Shown: piece by piece, positions 8,625 through 19,779 of the stretch
Layout of the letters: each line of letters opens with the position of its first letter
Position numbering within the stretch: position 1 is the stretch's first letter
Assembly (NCBI GenBank): GCA_963556495.2
Contig: OY747702.1
Span: forward strand, 13,204,193 to 13,268,192
Source: Valencia hispanica
Lineage: Eukaryota > Chordata > Actinopteri > Cyprinodontiformes > Valenciidae
DNA: 64,000 bases
Direction: 5' to 3'
The notes under the pieces: generated by a model
Seen by the model: the letters and a program-made list of their open reading frames with translations, nothing else
Database searches by the model: none
What the model was told of the DNA's origin: nothing
Program-made: the position numbers and the translations under genes

Positions 8625-11600
8625 TTCTGGAAGTAGCAAAGGAAAACGTGAGTTTGGAAATTATTGTGATTAACAGATACTGGAGATCGGAGGACGGAAG
8701 TGACCCAGGCCTGAAGTTATTTGGTAAGCGCTGACACAAGAGGCGCAAAATTGACTAATCTAAAAGTATGTTCTGTCTGTAGTTCTCCAGTAAATGTTGA
8801 TATCTGTTTCTGCTGAGTTAAATAGAGCCAACCGGGTCGGTGAACTCAGGGTGTGGCCGGCCCTAAGGTAAGCTAGGACGCTTCTTACTGAAAGCCTGCG
8901 TGTTGGACACGAAGAAGGCTGAGTGTGGAGCAGCTCGTGGATTGAGAAACCACGGAATGTCAAAAAAAGAAAACTCAGAGATCAGAGAGCGATTTTAACC
9001 CTGGCATTTCTTGTTCCTTTGACCAGGATCTCAGATCGGACTGGATCTCCGGGAGGAACCGCAGGTTGCTGAGAGTCCGTGCATAACCTGGTTCGGAACC
9101 AGTATCAAAGTCCTCCACCCCACCGTTAGGTAAAAGAAAAAAAAGAGGCCGGCAGATCCGGGGTTTCTCCCGGAGCAACAATTGGATGGGGTCTTCCTTC
9201 ACAGGGACAACAGCCAGTGAGTAAAAATTTGATGCGTGAAAGAAGAAAAATAACTAGGTCCGGGACCTATGTAATGCAAGTTTGTCTTTTGCAAATAAAG
9301 ATCGGGGATCTTTGCGTGAATATTCATGTTAAAGGAGTTGGACTCCAAAAGCGCGCAGAGGTCTGGGATCTCAATTAGAAATAGGCCTAATGATAAATAA
9401 TATCTAAATAATAATACTAGTAATGAAAAAGCATGACAATAAATACATAATTATATTAATGTGTGATAAACCGGTTGTGTGACTGTGTGTGTGTGTGTGT
9501 GTGTGAATGGAGATTTCTATGGTGAAACAGCTGTAGGCTGAACGGAGTCTCATGGTTTGAAAATTGAGTAAATAACACTGCGATAAGATAAATAGATCAG
9601 ATAACAGAGAAATAAAAGCTGAATTTACTTCAATAACATGAGAATGATGAATATTTAAAAATGAAAACTAAAAACAGCAAAATTTAACTTATCGAAATAT
9701 GGGGAAAAAATAGCAAAGAAGATTTGAAAGGAGATGCAAAATTAATTTAAGAGAAAAGACAATACATTTCTTTAAAATAAAGATTATGAATTTGAAACGA
9801 AGATTGACTGAGTAATTTCGCGCACTTCTTGGTAGTTGCGATCTAAAATAAAACTAAAAAGATCAAAATTGAAGAATTAGACATTTGGGGTCTCAAAGGA
9901 ATTCTTCTTGAAGGAGGAAGAAGAGAAAGGGGGGTTAATGTGTAAAGCAGATGTGTTTTTTAGCACCCGGGAGGATAGAAAACGTTTTAAACTTTGTTTT
10001 CTCCTAAAGTTCCGCCGAAAGAAAAATAAAAAAATAAAAGAGAAAACTCACTAACATATTTTTAAAAAATCCTATCAAGAGTAAGGTAAACTTTATTGTG
10101 ATCTAAATGAATTATCTTAAACAACCGACCACCTTCCCCCCTTCCCCTCAAGGAAGGGCTGTTCTGATAATAAACAAGCGACCCCCCCCCCTCTGTCCCT
10201 CAAGGAAGGGCTGTTCTGATAATAAACAAGCGACCCCCACCTTCTGTCCCTCAACAATGGGTCGTTAGTTTTTCTCTTAATAAACAAACCAACTGTGATG
10301 GGTTGTGACAGAAATCGGTAAAATTGACTTCCTGAGAAAGACTTGTTTGAAACCAGATTGATCATGCGTTTCAAAATTGTTAAAGGTTATCCAACTGCCG
10401 GAAGGCAGAAGAGAAGTAACACACACACCTCCCCCCGCTAGCTGATAATGAGGGGGATTTTTTAGCTGCGTGCAGCTCAATACAAAAGGTTGGGATTTCT
10501 TAAGTGGAGCGGCAACTTTTACTCTAATAATAATAAAAAATGTAGCTAATATTTTTAATGATATTCATGGGATGTCTGTGAGATCTCTCATATAGTAGAA
10601 AAGAAATGGTTTAACAATGACGGATTATGAGCAGAGTGATTTTATTTTGAAATACAGGCGGATGTCTACAGGACCTGTGGGGTAGCAGCTGGGTGGCTAC
10701 GTGAATTTATTCTTTGTAACAAGCGGCAGCTTCAGATGTTTGCTTCTAACATTTTAATGACAGATAAGATACATGTTGAAAGGAAACAATCTTGTAATGC
10801 GCTGGGTTAGAGACTGCAAAAAAGAGAAGAAATGTTCGTTACGGGATTACCGTAGTAAGGAACGTAGTAACGCACTCCAAAATTCAACTTTAGTTACCGT
10901 AGCACACTGAGTTTAAGCGCACTTCAATATTTACACTCAATGGAGTTGTTGCTAATGGGACAAAATTAAGGGTCTGATTAAGCAAGAAAGATGTCTGGAC
11001 CTACACCTGAGGTTGGGAGAGGATGCCGGCCCTCGCCCCATTCTGAGTTGAGAATGGTACCATGTTTTTGGGCATCTAGCAACAGACTCTTTCACATATA
11101 ATCCTAATAATAAGCTAATTTGTAGAATCTTTATGAAGGAGCAGATAAGTAGAGAGCAAGGAATAGAGATGTGATGTTTTGTTATGGAAATATCAGTTGC
11201 TGATTATCTCATTGACAAAATGGTAGGAAGTTAGTGAAGCCAGATGAAAAAAAAATAAAATTAATAACATTAGGAATTTTGCTTTCCACTAAAAATGAGA
11301 TTGAGTTGTTAGAAAAATGAAATAAAAATAATAGAAAACCTGTTGTGATAATCATAAAATCTCGAGAATTTTTTCTAATTTGTTAGGAAGAGATTTCCTA
11401 TTTCACTTGAAGTTGCACATATTCTCTGTAGGGGATAAATTAATAATCAAAATTTCAGATTTCATAAAACTCTTGAAACGGGAAAGCTACCAAAGAATTG
11501 TTCTACTTGGAAAGAGAAAAATTTAAGTTTTAAGTGAAGTTTGTAATTAGATGAAGATAAATAATCATATTATTGCTAACAGAAGATTCAAATTGAACTT

Positions 11601-11640
11601 TACATGTTTTTGGCATTTGGCCAACAATGGGGAAAAGGGG
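8625..11640 (+). other. ERV leader and eroded gag/pol region
   Basis: 8625-9400 is comparatively GC-rich and may be leader sequence (a GTAAG at 8728 and AGGTAAG at 8867 could be splice donors; untested). From 9400 on the DNA is strongly AT-rich, with A-rich plus-strand composition as in decayed retroviral coding DNA, but I could not find protease or RT motifs in any frame. A GT microsatellite lies at 9483-9505. Confidence 0.45.
10145..10292. repeat. About 51-bp tandem repeat, 2.7 copies
   Basis: Units starting CCCTCAAGGAAGGGCTGTTC, followed by TGATAATAAACAAGCGACCC and a C-run, begin near 10145 and 10197. A third, diverged copy from 10248 keeps the ends CCCTCAA and AATAAACAA. The C-runs differ in length, suggesting replication slippage. 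The minus-strand ORF over it (10117-10374) repeats because of this array and is not a gene. Confidence 0.85.
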
Positions 11641-11705
11641 TATGGCGACCTCTAGTGGCAAACTAATTAAAGCATTTCTTACAGACAATTCAATTCTCAA
11701 ACTGA

Positions 11706-12700
11706 TTGGTTCATGGACAAGAAGTGTGTCAGACATGGGAAAAAAGAAAAGCTTCTCATATAAAATTAAGAAACAGCTTTGAGCAAACGAAGGCTGTATT
11801 GAAGAAGCTCTATTTAATAAGAAAAATAATTTCTCCTAATGGATTTGTAATGTTAACGGTGAAACATTTAGATACACTAACTGTTGCAGAAATGTTGTTT
11901 AGAGAAATAATGCCTAGATTTGATATCCACAAATGATCTATAGTGGTAAAGGAACACATTTTGTGAATGAAATAATTGATAAAATAGGAAGATTATAAAA
12001 TAGAAGATTAGAGATCATTTTTAAGAGACAATTGGATTCTAAAAGCAGATTAAGAAAGGCCATGGATAAGACTAAACAGAATTGAAGATACTGGTTTAGA
12101 TATTGGTTATGATAAAGTTATATATGAATATAACACCAAGTAATTGAACGAATTTGATGAGACCTTATACCTTCTTACAGTTTAGTATATTAAAATAAGA
12201 GGAACAATTACAAACTGATTTATGACTTTATGATAAAATGTTGCAAATTGAAAAAAAAGCGATGGAAGAAACGGGACAAAATTGGATAGTCTTGATTTGG
12301 TAATTATAAATTCATATTATACCAAATTTGAATATTGGCCTCGTTTTATTTGAAATAATCTATGGGTGAGATATAGAATTCCTTAGATTGGTTTACTCTC
12401 TTCTAAAAAAACAATTTGATTAAGATCTGGTGGGTTTTCATGATCAAAATACTGATAAGTACATGAGTTATAAATGCAAACTAATCATATGCCAGATGAT
12501 CCTATATTCCTACAGGAAGAAGTGAGCTGAAAGTAGGTGACTGGATCCTGATTAAAAGCTGTAAACAGAAAATTGGTCATCACCCAGGTGGAAGGGGCCA
12601 TTCCAGGTATTTTTGACCACACCAATGGCTGTAGAGACTGAGTTGGATACACTTAATCCATTATAAAAAGCAGAGACCATTACTAGATATAGGGAAAGCA
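11706..12700 (+). pseudogene. Retroviral integrase remnant (pol 3' end)
   Basis: Integrase inserts viral DNA into the host genome. Two parts are visible. In the core, KHLDTLTVAEMLFREIMPRF (to about 11925) is followed, after a frameshift and stop, by IYSGKGTHFVNEIIDKIG, where the family's second catalytic Asp (normally S-D-x-G-T-x-F) is Gly. Near 12526-12660 the C-terminal DNA-binding domain shows GDWILIKSCKQKIGHHP and, one base out of frame, RWKGPFQVFLTTPMAV. Between them (about 12000-12500) no homology is clear. Stops and at least two frameshifts make it non-functional. Retroviral rather than Ty3/gypsy origin is inferred from the C-terminal motif. Confidence 0.8.
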
Positions 12701-12835
12701 GTCTAAGAAAAGTGGGGTTAAAGACTGATTCCAAAGGGAGGTGGAAACAAAATGGTCCACTTATCTCAACCTCAGTGAAGAGAACCAGGAGAGCCACTTT
12801 TCTATAGAGACTGTTTGAAGGGAGAGATAGTGACG

Positions 12836-13736
12836 ATGAAGGTTTTTCTGGTTTTTCTGCTATCTAGTACTTTTATTTTTACAGTTTTTTGGTGGTGTTA
12901 TTTCAATAGGAACGTCAGGACTCACAGAAGAATGACATAGCACATGAGGATGCTGATTTATTTTCTTGGTTCACTCAGAGAAGGACACACAGAAACCCAT
13001 TTGAAACTAGTGTATGGTGACAATATGCAAGATATCTAGCAAATAAATAAAACATTAACTGTTTTGTTTGTTCTCAGATGCCATATTCTGTAGGACATTT
13101 ACCCATATATGTAGAAGCTTTCACTAATCTTAATGATCTGTTTCCAGATGTTACACTCCTCTCCAGGATTTGGACAAATTCTGAGCGTGCAGTACATGAA
13201 CGAACAGGAAGTTGTATGGGTAAAAATTTATATACTTCCATGACAAAAGTAAGGGTAAATTGGAGACTGGGACGACATGGGATTAATATAATAGTTAAAG
13301 CTGGACCAGTACACTTAAGACCTGACCAAAGATTTATTTGTTTTGAAAATGATAAAAATCTGACCACATTTTCATACCAATCTGGGTGCATGGGAAAAAA
13401 AGTATATAGTATGTGCTCCATATCGTGAATGTGATGGGAACTTTTCTATGGACGACCTGCTGATTCTCTGCGGATTTTGGCTCTGACACAATTACCCTCA
13501 AAATCAGAACGGTGGATGTGCTTCTGTTGAGACTTAAAGAGCATTCTTTTCTTGTATTTGCAGAGGAGATCCGACACAGCCGAAGGAGGAGGCATGATAT
13601 TTCAGCCCCTCATGGTCCCATCTGGGCTCCGATATGCCCCCTGAAAACAAATTATGGAGTGATTGAAATAAGGTTCTATTGTCTTTTTTCCCATGGACCG
13701 AGGTGGGTAAGGTCATGTTATGATTGGACACATTAA
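12836..13736 (+). pseudogene. Retroviral envelope (env) remnant
   Basis: An ATG at 12836 opens a hydrophobic leader-like stretch (MKVFLVFLLSSTFIF). A frameshift near 12940 leads into a second frame containing CFVCSQMPY, a Cys-x2-Cys motif near the start of the surface subunit; stops occur at about 13016 and 13046. The frame from 13078 to 13428 is then open for 116 codons. Farther on, in another frame (13512-13736), RHSRRRRHD is a polybasic stretch positioned like a furin site between surface and transmembrane subunits. The fusion peptide, the CX6CC-type motif and the membrane anchor were not found. The env assignment rests on position plus these motifs; no function is implied. Confidence 0.6.
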
Positions 13737-13740
13737 ATTA

Positions 13741-16184
13741 TAGATTCAGTGGTTTTGTTAATTCTTCCCTGGCAGAAAGGTATAGCAGCTGAGATCTAGG
13801 AATTGAGCTTAAATACTGTATACATGGAGATTGATCTACAATACAGGTGTTTGTTGAACATCTTTCCGTAACAAGCAGCAGATCTAGTCACACCTGATTA
13901 ACAGGAGACTTAAATAATTGGATGTTTCTGAAACAGTTCTGTTTCAGGAAAAGGGAGTAGATCCTTAGGCACAAGGGGAGCTTAAATTTAAATTATTTTT
14001 TACAAAACAAAGCCTTTCAATTGGTCTCATTAAAAGCATTTCAGATAAATGAAAAAACAGAATAAAAAAACAGCCTCTGTTTAGGGTTCAACAGTTTATT
14101 TGGGTTAAATGGGTTGAAATTATTGTTTTCTTTTATTAGTATTGGGCTTCATCAGCTCAGAAAAATGAATAACAATAGTCGGTGATGTGGTAAAATCTTA
14201 TAGGACTATAGGTTTAATGAACTTAGGCTGTTAGCAGTGTAAATGAATAAAATTAAACTGATCGTTTTCTGCGGGTTGAGCTTTAAAGCAGCACATTTTT
14301 CTTTTGAGCGGTCTGTCATGCTCATGATGCCATTTCCACAATCCAAAAAGACCAGACGTTTCCTGTTTTCCATCCTGTTTTGGCCCTTTTGTGCGGTTGG
14401 TTGTTTTAGCACACAACCCATTCATCTTACCTTGTGGCATGTTTATGCATTTAGTCTTTGTTTGGAAGTTTTCATTTACATTATAATGTCTACTATATAT
14501 TTTGAAGAAATATTCTTTATGGTCTAGGTTGTTCCAGTGTTACTCATTTTTGATACAGGATTTTTAGAGTGCACTTTGGGTCAATGATGATTTTTGTGAT
14601 TTACATACAGCAAAAGCATTGGCTCTTTCTACAGATAGACCTAGTTTGTAAGCAGTCAGGATAATAATTTGATTTTGTGTTAGTGCGGCCAATCAGTGCG
14701 GCACTACTTAAAACTATGAGGTGAGTGACGGATTTGATAAAAAACAAAAAAAGAGGACAAATCCATAAGAAATGAATCTCAAAACAGATACAGTTATGGA
14801 TAAAGCAAACAGGAAAAAGCAAATTAGTTGCAAGCTCTTCTTTTAGGCTTTGTTGACCAGGTGAGAGACCAGCAGCCAACCAGACCACAATCTCTCAGGC
14901 AATCATACTAAAGAAAAAGGCTGGAGCCAATGCTCTCACTGAGGAGTCAGGACGAACCTGAGAGGACATGCAGGAGCAGCAAGCCAGAGCGGGAGAAGAA
15001 CAGCAAGGAGCAGACCACACAACCTACTTGAACCCTCTGTTGAGAGGTTTCCAGTGCAATGGAATTGTGGTCACTCATTGTTTTTCTTCTGGTCTCCTAG
15101 CATTCTCTAAAGTCCTGCTAATCCTATCATTGTTCATAAGATACTCATTTATACAGTGTAACACCTGGTATGCTATTGCAGTTATGAGTTGGTTAGTATA
15201 ACTGACAAACTTCTAAGAGTTGGAATTATATTTTTATTGCGAACTACTCATATCTAGTTCCTAGTTGTGTATTATAACAAAAGTAGAAATAAAAATACCC
15301 AAGCAGAGAGCATTTCTTCAGATCCTTAGAACACCAATAAGCTAATACAGAATGATGGAATTCAAGAAACAAAACAGAAAAGAAATGTTGAATTATTAAT
15401 TAATTGGTAGCATTTGGATAAGTTGCTGAACAAATATTCAGACCCAAAGCTTGTCTAACAGTTGTTGACCTCAGGGATGGGACAACATCACAAGATCAAC
15501 AGCAAACCTTCACGGCTCTTAAAGCTAAAGAGCCATTCAGGGGGAGATGACATGTTGGTATTAACTTCCTCTTCTGGCTCTAAAGTAATCAAATATTCAG
15601 GACTCTTTCTGACCATTGTCCAATGCTTCAGGCCAACCAGCTCAATTGTCTTTAGTGTCCCAAGAAAAAAATGACATTCTCTAATCCTTTTTATTACCCC
15701 AGCAATTTGCAGCAAAGCTTCATGGAGCTTCATAGATCAGTTGCTTTATAGATAAATGTATAAGCTGACCTTCATCTAAATAACCCCATCATCCATGGTG
15801 ACACCTGAAGTACTGAAGTCATTGAGGCACTGGGCTCCATGCTGATCCTGGAGGGAGGGATGTACAGTATTAGAGTTGCTGCTTGGGGTGTGGACAGGTA
15901 CAGCCACAGATAGGAGAATGCATGATAGGTCTGGCTTGCCTGGGGCCCATCACAGGGAGATGAGGTCATGTCCACCTGTTTATGCCAACATTTGAGAGAG
16001 TCATCCTAGTGTGGTCGAGCAGACTGGGAGGTATAAACTAAGCCAAAGTCACTGACATTTCATTCAAAATGAGAACCTTGTTAATACACTGTCAAAAGGC
16101 AGTCCGGTGAGCTCTCTATCCTGTCTTCTAGAATGCCCTTTCACCCTAAGTACTGATTTAACTTCAATAATGTCCTAAGACTAC
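13741..16184. other. Unassigned spacer
   Basis: Several ORFs of 65-95 codons (for example 14243-14527 plus, 14601-14888 minus, 15488-15733 minus) show no recognisable domain. No second copy of the 8.2-8.6 kb LTR is visible here, and there is no RNA gene or repeat end I can support. Confidence 0.4.
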
Positions 16185-16370
16185 AGAGAGCAACTTTGGT
16201 CCTCGAGGGTCCTACATGCTTTAGAAGTGTCTTAGGTGACTTATTTTTTTGGTTTGTCACAAAGGTCCAATTTCATTGCTTCAGGTATGTTCAAGCAGGG
16301 AGCCTACTAACACATGCATAATAATTGACTGTCCCACAAAGACTGGAATTGCCCACCCCTGCTGAAGCTG
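16185..16370. repeat. Teleost interspersed repeat fragment
   Basis: The pair GGTCCTCGAGGGTCC at the left and AGACTGGAATTGCCCACCCC at the right resembles the ends of a short teleost DNA repeat whose centre discusses none of the coding families here. Recognised from general familiarity with such sequences; the superfamily is unassigned. Confidence 0.45.
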
Positions 16371-18161
16371 GAACAAGGAAGGAAGGATGCTTGGCAATAT
16401 GAAATACTCATGATTTCTAATGTCAAAGAAAATTGTCTTTTAAATTAAGAAATACATTTATGTGTAAATGTACAATTCACAATAACATTGGCTCTAAAGC
16501 CTTGTCGCCTTTTTCTAAAACTACTTCACAAGTGAGCTAGAAAGGGAAAATTGAAATGAGTTTTAATAAGGTTTAGCAATAACAGATTTTTGTAATTTCT
16601 GAAAGTTGACAGGTTCTTGTTCAGTGAAGTAACAGAGACATTAAAGCCAAAACTTTGCATATTTTTGGGGTTTTTTAAGCAATAACATATTATCCCACTT
16701 GTGTATGGTATAAAATGTATGTTATTGCAATACAAAATTTAAGAAGTAAAGAAAAATGGATGAGGATGAAGGAAAAGTAATGGGCAAACTAAACGTGACA
16801 GATGACATGACAGGCACCAGAGAATTGAGCAAGACCATTTAGGGGGAAATGAAATGGCTGCAGTGGTTCTGGGATGGAGGCTGACTGAAGTGCTCAGGCA
16901 CACACAGACAGTAGAGGATGAAGGGAAAGGCAGAAGAAATGACAGAGTGGAGACACGGTTCTGGCATTTAATAGCAGCTTGTCACAGCAGGATGCATAAG
17001 TCAGACAGTGGAAAGACTGTGGAAGAGTCTTTGTGAGGGTGTGTGCACGCTGATGTGTTAGATTGTTTCCAGATCTAATAGCAGCATTGCAGTCAGCAGG
17101 GAACAAAGCTTAATTGTCTGCTCTTATTCAAAAGTCACCTTTCTCATCTTTTCCTGCCTCCTGTCCCCATTACAACTTGGGAGTTTTTTTCCCTCTCCTT
17201 CTTTACATTAGCTTGCTTGTCCCTGCTATTCAGATTTTTATTATAATTCTGTATTGTTTTATTATGATATGTTAATTCATTCCTGCTATTATTTTTCAGT
17301 GTTATTTGAAAACTGTTTATTTAGAAAATTTCTAGTCTTACCTTTTGTTTTGTATTTTGTTCCTCTCTGTCTGCCTTGTATGACACAACCACACAATTCT
17401 AGCCATATATTACCTTGTTAATGAGTCTCACTTCCTACCTATTCAGTACTCACTCTCCCAAGCATGTTTGCATCCTGATTTCTCCAGCTCATTGTGAGAT
17501 CCTCCTTTTACCACCCCCTGTTTATTGCCAGTTTGTTGTTAGCTTTCTGCCCTGGGATTTAGTGTGGTTTTCCCTCTCATCCTGCAGCCTATTTTCATGT
17601 TTTGGGACCTTATGCTTGTGAAGCATTCAAGTTTTGTCATGATTTTCCCTGTGCCTGCCAAGTGTCATGTTGCTCAACTGCTCTGCCCCTCCCACCTCTG
17701 ATGACTGCTGATTGCTTTCACCTGTGCCACTGCCTATATTGACTCTTGCTCTACACTCACTCAGTGAGAGTGTGATTGTCTGTCGTCATCCTTGTCACAG
17801 TCTTTAAGCGTACTATGTCTGAGTTCTTGATACCTGACCTGTTTTTTTGCCTGCTGATCAACGTCTTTGCCTGCTCCTCGTCTGTTTTGTTATCTACCAT
17901 GATTCTGGCTTTAAACCTCACCTCATGTACCTGGACCCTGTTTGTTGCATCACAGATTCTGATTTGCTCTCCCCCGTTGATCCCAAATTGTTGCTAAACT
18001 GGACTGTTCCTGATCATTGCAGCTGTGCATGTGAAGCAGCATACCTTGCTAACGGAGTTTCCGCACTGCATCTTCCCCGGTTTTCTGCATATAGAGTGTT
18101 CTCCTCTATGTGGTCCTGCGGGTGCTACAATCCCCAGAAAAAGGACACTTTCCTCCTCAGT
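16371..18161. other. Unassigned spacer; pyrimidine-rich LTR-like stretch at 17640-18160
   Basis: 16371-17640 holds nothing I recognise. From 17640 to 18160 the plus strand is CT/TG-rich with repeated CCTG and TTTGCCTGCTG motifs, like the 3' ends of teleost retroelements, but no boundary or ORF homology can be shown. The 122-codon ORF at 17847-18215 is probably a by-product. Confidence 0.35.
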
Positions 18162-18250
18162 TACAGTACTGTGCAAAAGTTTCTAAACAGAGAATGCTGT
18201 CAGAAATATAACTAATGATTGTTTATTTTTTTATCAATTTACAAAGTGCA

Positions 18251-18521
18251 CAATTCAATTCAGTTTGTTTATATAGCGTTGATTCACAACAGATGTCATC
18301 TCAAGGCACTTTACAAAAAAGTAATTTCAATGCAAACATTCCAATCAGTTTAAAGGTTTAGCTAATTTTCTATGTAAGGATCCCAGCAGATTGCATTGAG
18401 TCATTGACTGGCAGTTGCGCCTCGTTGATTCAGACTCCAACCACAGCAATGCCTCCAATTGAGCAAGCATGTAGCGACAGTGAAGTGGAAAAACGCCCCT
18501 TTAACAGGAAGAAACCTCCAG
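18251..18521 (-). mobile_element. L2 LINE 3' end inserted in Tc1 5' UTR
   Basis: It begins CAATTCAATTCAGTTTGTTT, then TATATAGCG, and runs through the complement of the L2 3' UTR (ATGTCATCTCAAGGCACTTT; ATGTAGCGACAGTG; TTTAACAGGAAGAAACC), matching 62383-62655 and the complement of 36520-36787. It is 5'-truncated, as usual for LINE insertions. The sequence on both sides is Tc1, so the L2 is the younger of the two. Confidence 0.88.
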
Positions 18522-18672
18522 CAAAATCTAATTCAAATCAGATGATCATCAATGTCACACATAGGTTAAAACACAGTCGTTAACTGAAAAAGAAGCAGCT
18601 TTGTCTTAAAACTGGGTGAGGAACAGCCAAACTCTCCTACCAAGGTGAGGCTGCAGAAGATAGTTTCATGTC

Positions 18673-19690
18673 ATGGCAAGATTGAGCACAGCAACAAGAC
18701 ACAAGGTAGTTATATTGCATCAGCAAGGTTTCTCCCAGACAAAGATTTAAAAGCAGACTGGGGTTTCAAGATGTGCTGTTCAAGCCATTTTGAAGAAGCA
18801 CAAAGAAACGGGCAAAGTTGAGGATCGTAGATGCAGTGCTCGGCCAAGGAAACTTAGTGCAGCAGATGAAAGACACATCAAGCTTATTACCCTTCGACAT
18901 CGGAAGATGTCCAGCAGTGTCATCAGCTCAGAACTGGCAGAAACCAGTGGGACCAAAGTACACCCCTCTACTGTCCGGAGAAGTCTGGCCAGAAGTGGTC
19001 TTCATGGAAGAGTTGCAGCCAAAAAGCCATACTGTCGACTTGGAAACGATGCCAAACGACTCAAGTATGCACGAAAATATGGGAACTGGGGTGCAGAACA
19101 ATGGCAGCAGGTGGTCTGGACTGATGAGTTAAAATTTGAAATATTAGGCTGTAGCAAAAGGCAGTTTGTTCGTCGAAGGGCTGGAGAGCGGTATAATGAG
19201 TGTCTGCAGGCATCAGTGAAGCATGGTGGGGGTTCCTTGAATGTTTGGGGCTGCATTTCTGCAAATGGAGTTGGAGATTTGGTGAGGATGAATTATGTTC
19301 CCAATGCTGAGAAATACAGGTAAATACTTATCCATCATGCAGTACCATCAGGGAGGCATATGACTGGCCCAAAATTTATTTTGCAGCAGGACAATGACCC
19401 GAAACATACAACCAAAGTCATTAAGAACTATTTTCAGCGTGAAGAAGAACAAGAAGTCCTGGAAGTGATGGTATGGCCCCCACAGAGCCCTGATCTCAAT
19501 ATCATGGAGTGTGTCTGGGATTACATGAAGATACAGAAGGATGTGAGGAAGTCTACATCCACAGAAGATCTGTGATCGGCAAGATGTTTGGAACATCCTA
19601 CAAGCCGAGTTCCTTTAAAAACTATGTGCAAGTGTACTTAGAATAATTGATGCTGTTTTGAAAACAAAGGGTGGTCACATCAAATATCGA
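18673..19690 (+). pseudogene. Tc1 transposase, nearly full length, multiple stops
   Basis: ATG at 18673 begins MARLSTATRHKVVILHQQGF, the first HTH of a Tc1 transposase. The frame continues through the second HTH (KVHPSTVRRSLARSGLHGR), the first catalytic Asp (VVWTDELKFE), the KHGGGSLNVWGC block, the second Asp (QQDNDPKHT) and the catalytic Glu (SPDLNIMECVW). All three catalytic residues are present, but in-frame stops at 18748 (codon 26), 19321 and about 19573, and decay beyond the last, disable it. The frame is otherwise continuous, so most damage is point mutation (the stops fit C-to-T or G-to-A changes). Confidence 0.93.
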
Positions 19691-19779
19691 TTTAGATTTG
19701 TCTTTTATTAATTCACTGCTGATTCTTTGTTTACAGCATTTTTTTCACACCTGCCTAAAACGTTTGCACAGTACTGTAC

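Larger units (their letters stand above)
8197..13740 (+). mobile_element. Endogenous retrovirus, degraded, 3' LTR not found
   Basis: The order LTR, PBS, leader, eroded gag/pol, integrase and env is retroviral. The pol-to-env layout, with env starting shortly after the integrase C-terminus, and the integrase C-terminal tryptophan/GPF motif resemble gamma- or epsilon-like fish retroviruses. The interval between the PBS and the integrase (about 3 kb) is shorter than a full gag-pro-RT, so large deletions are likely. No capsid, protease or RT motif was recognised. The element is old: every recognisable domain has stops or frameshifts. The right boundary is arbitrary because no 3' LTR or target duplication was found. 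Confidence 0.7.
18164..19776 (+). mobile_element. Tc1 transposon with nested L2 tail
   Basis: The left end is CAGTACTGTGCAAAAGTTTC and the right end is its inverted counterpart (GTTTGCACAGTACTG). TA dinucleotides at 18162-18163 and 19777-19778 are the target duplication. The total of 1613 bp includes about 270 bp of L2 3' UTR inserted in the 5' UTR. The transposase frame lies on the plus strand. Full ITR-to-ITR structure survives, but the enzyme is dead. Confidence 0.92.

Noticed and set aside
13074..13421. 115-codon minus-strand ORF
   Set aside because: It is the antisense shadow of the env frame at 13078-13428, which has retroviral context.
8400..13740. Ty3/gypsy element instead of a retrovirus
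   Set aside because: The integrase C-terminal motif and an env-like region with leader and polybasic site fit a retrovirus better; still not excluded without a tree.
14206..14888. Cluster of 69-95 codon ORFs
   Set aside because: Overlap on both strands, hydrophobic from T-rich composition, no motif; likely chance.
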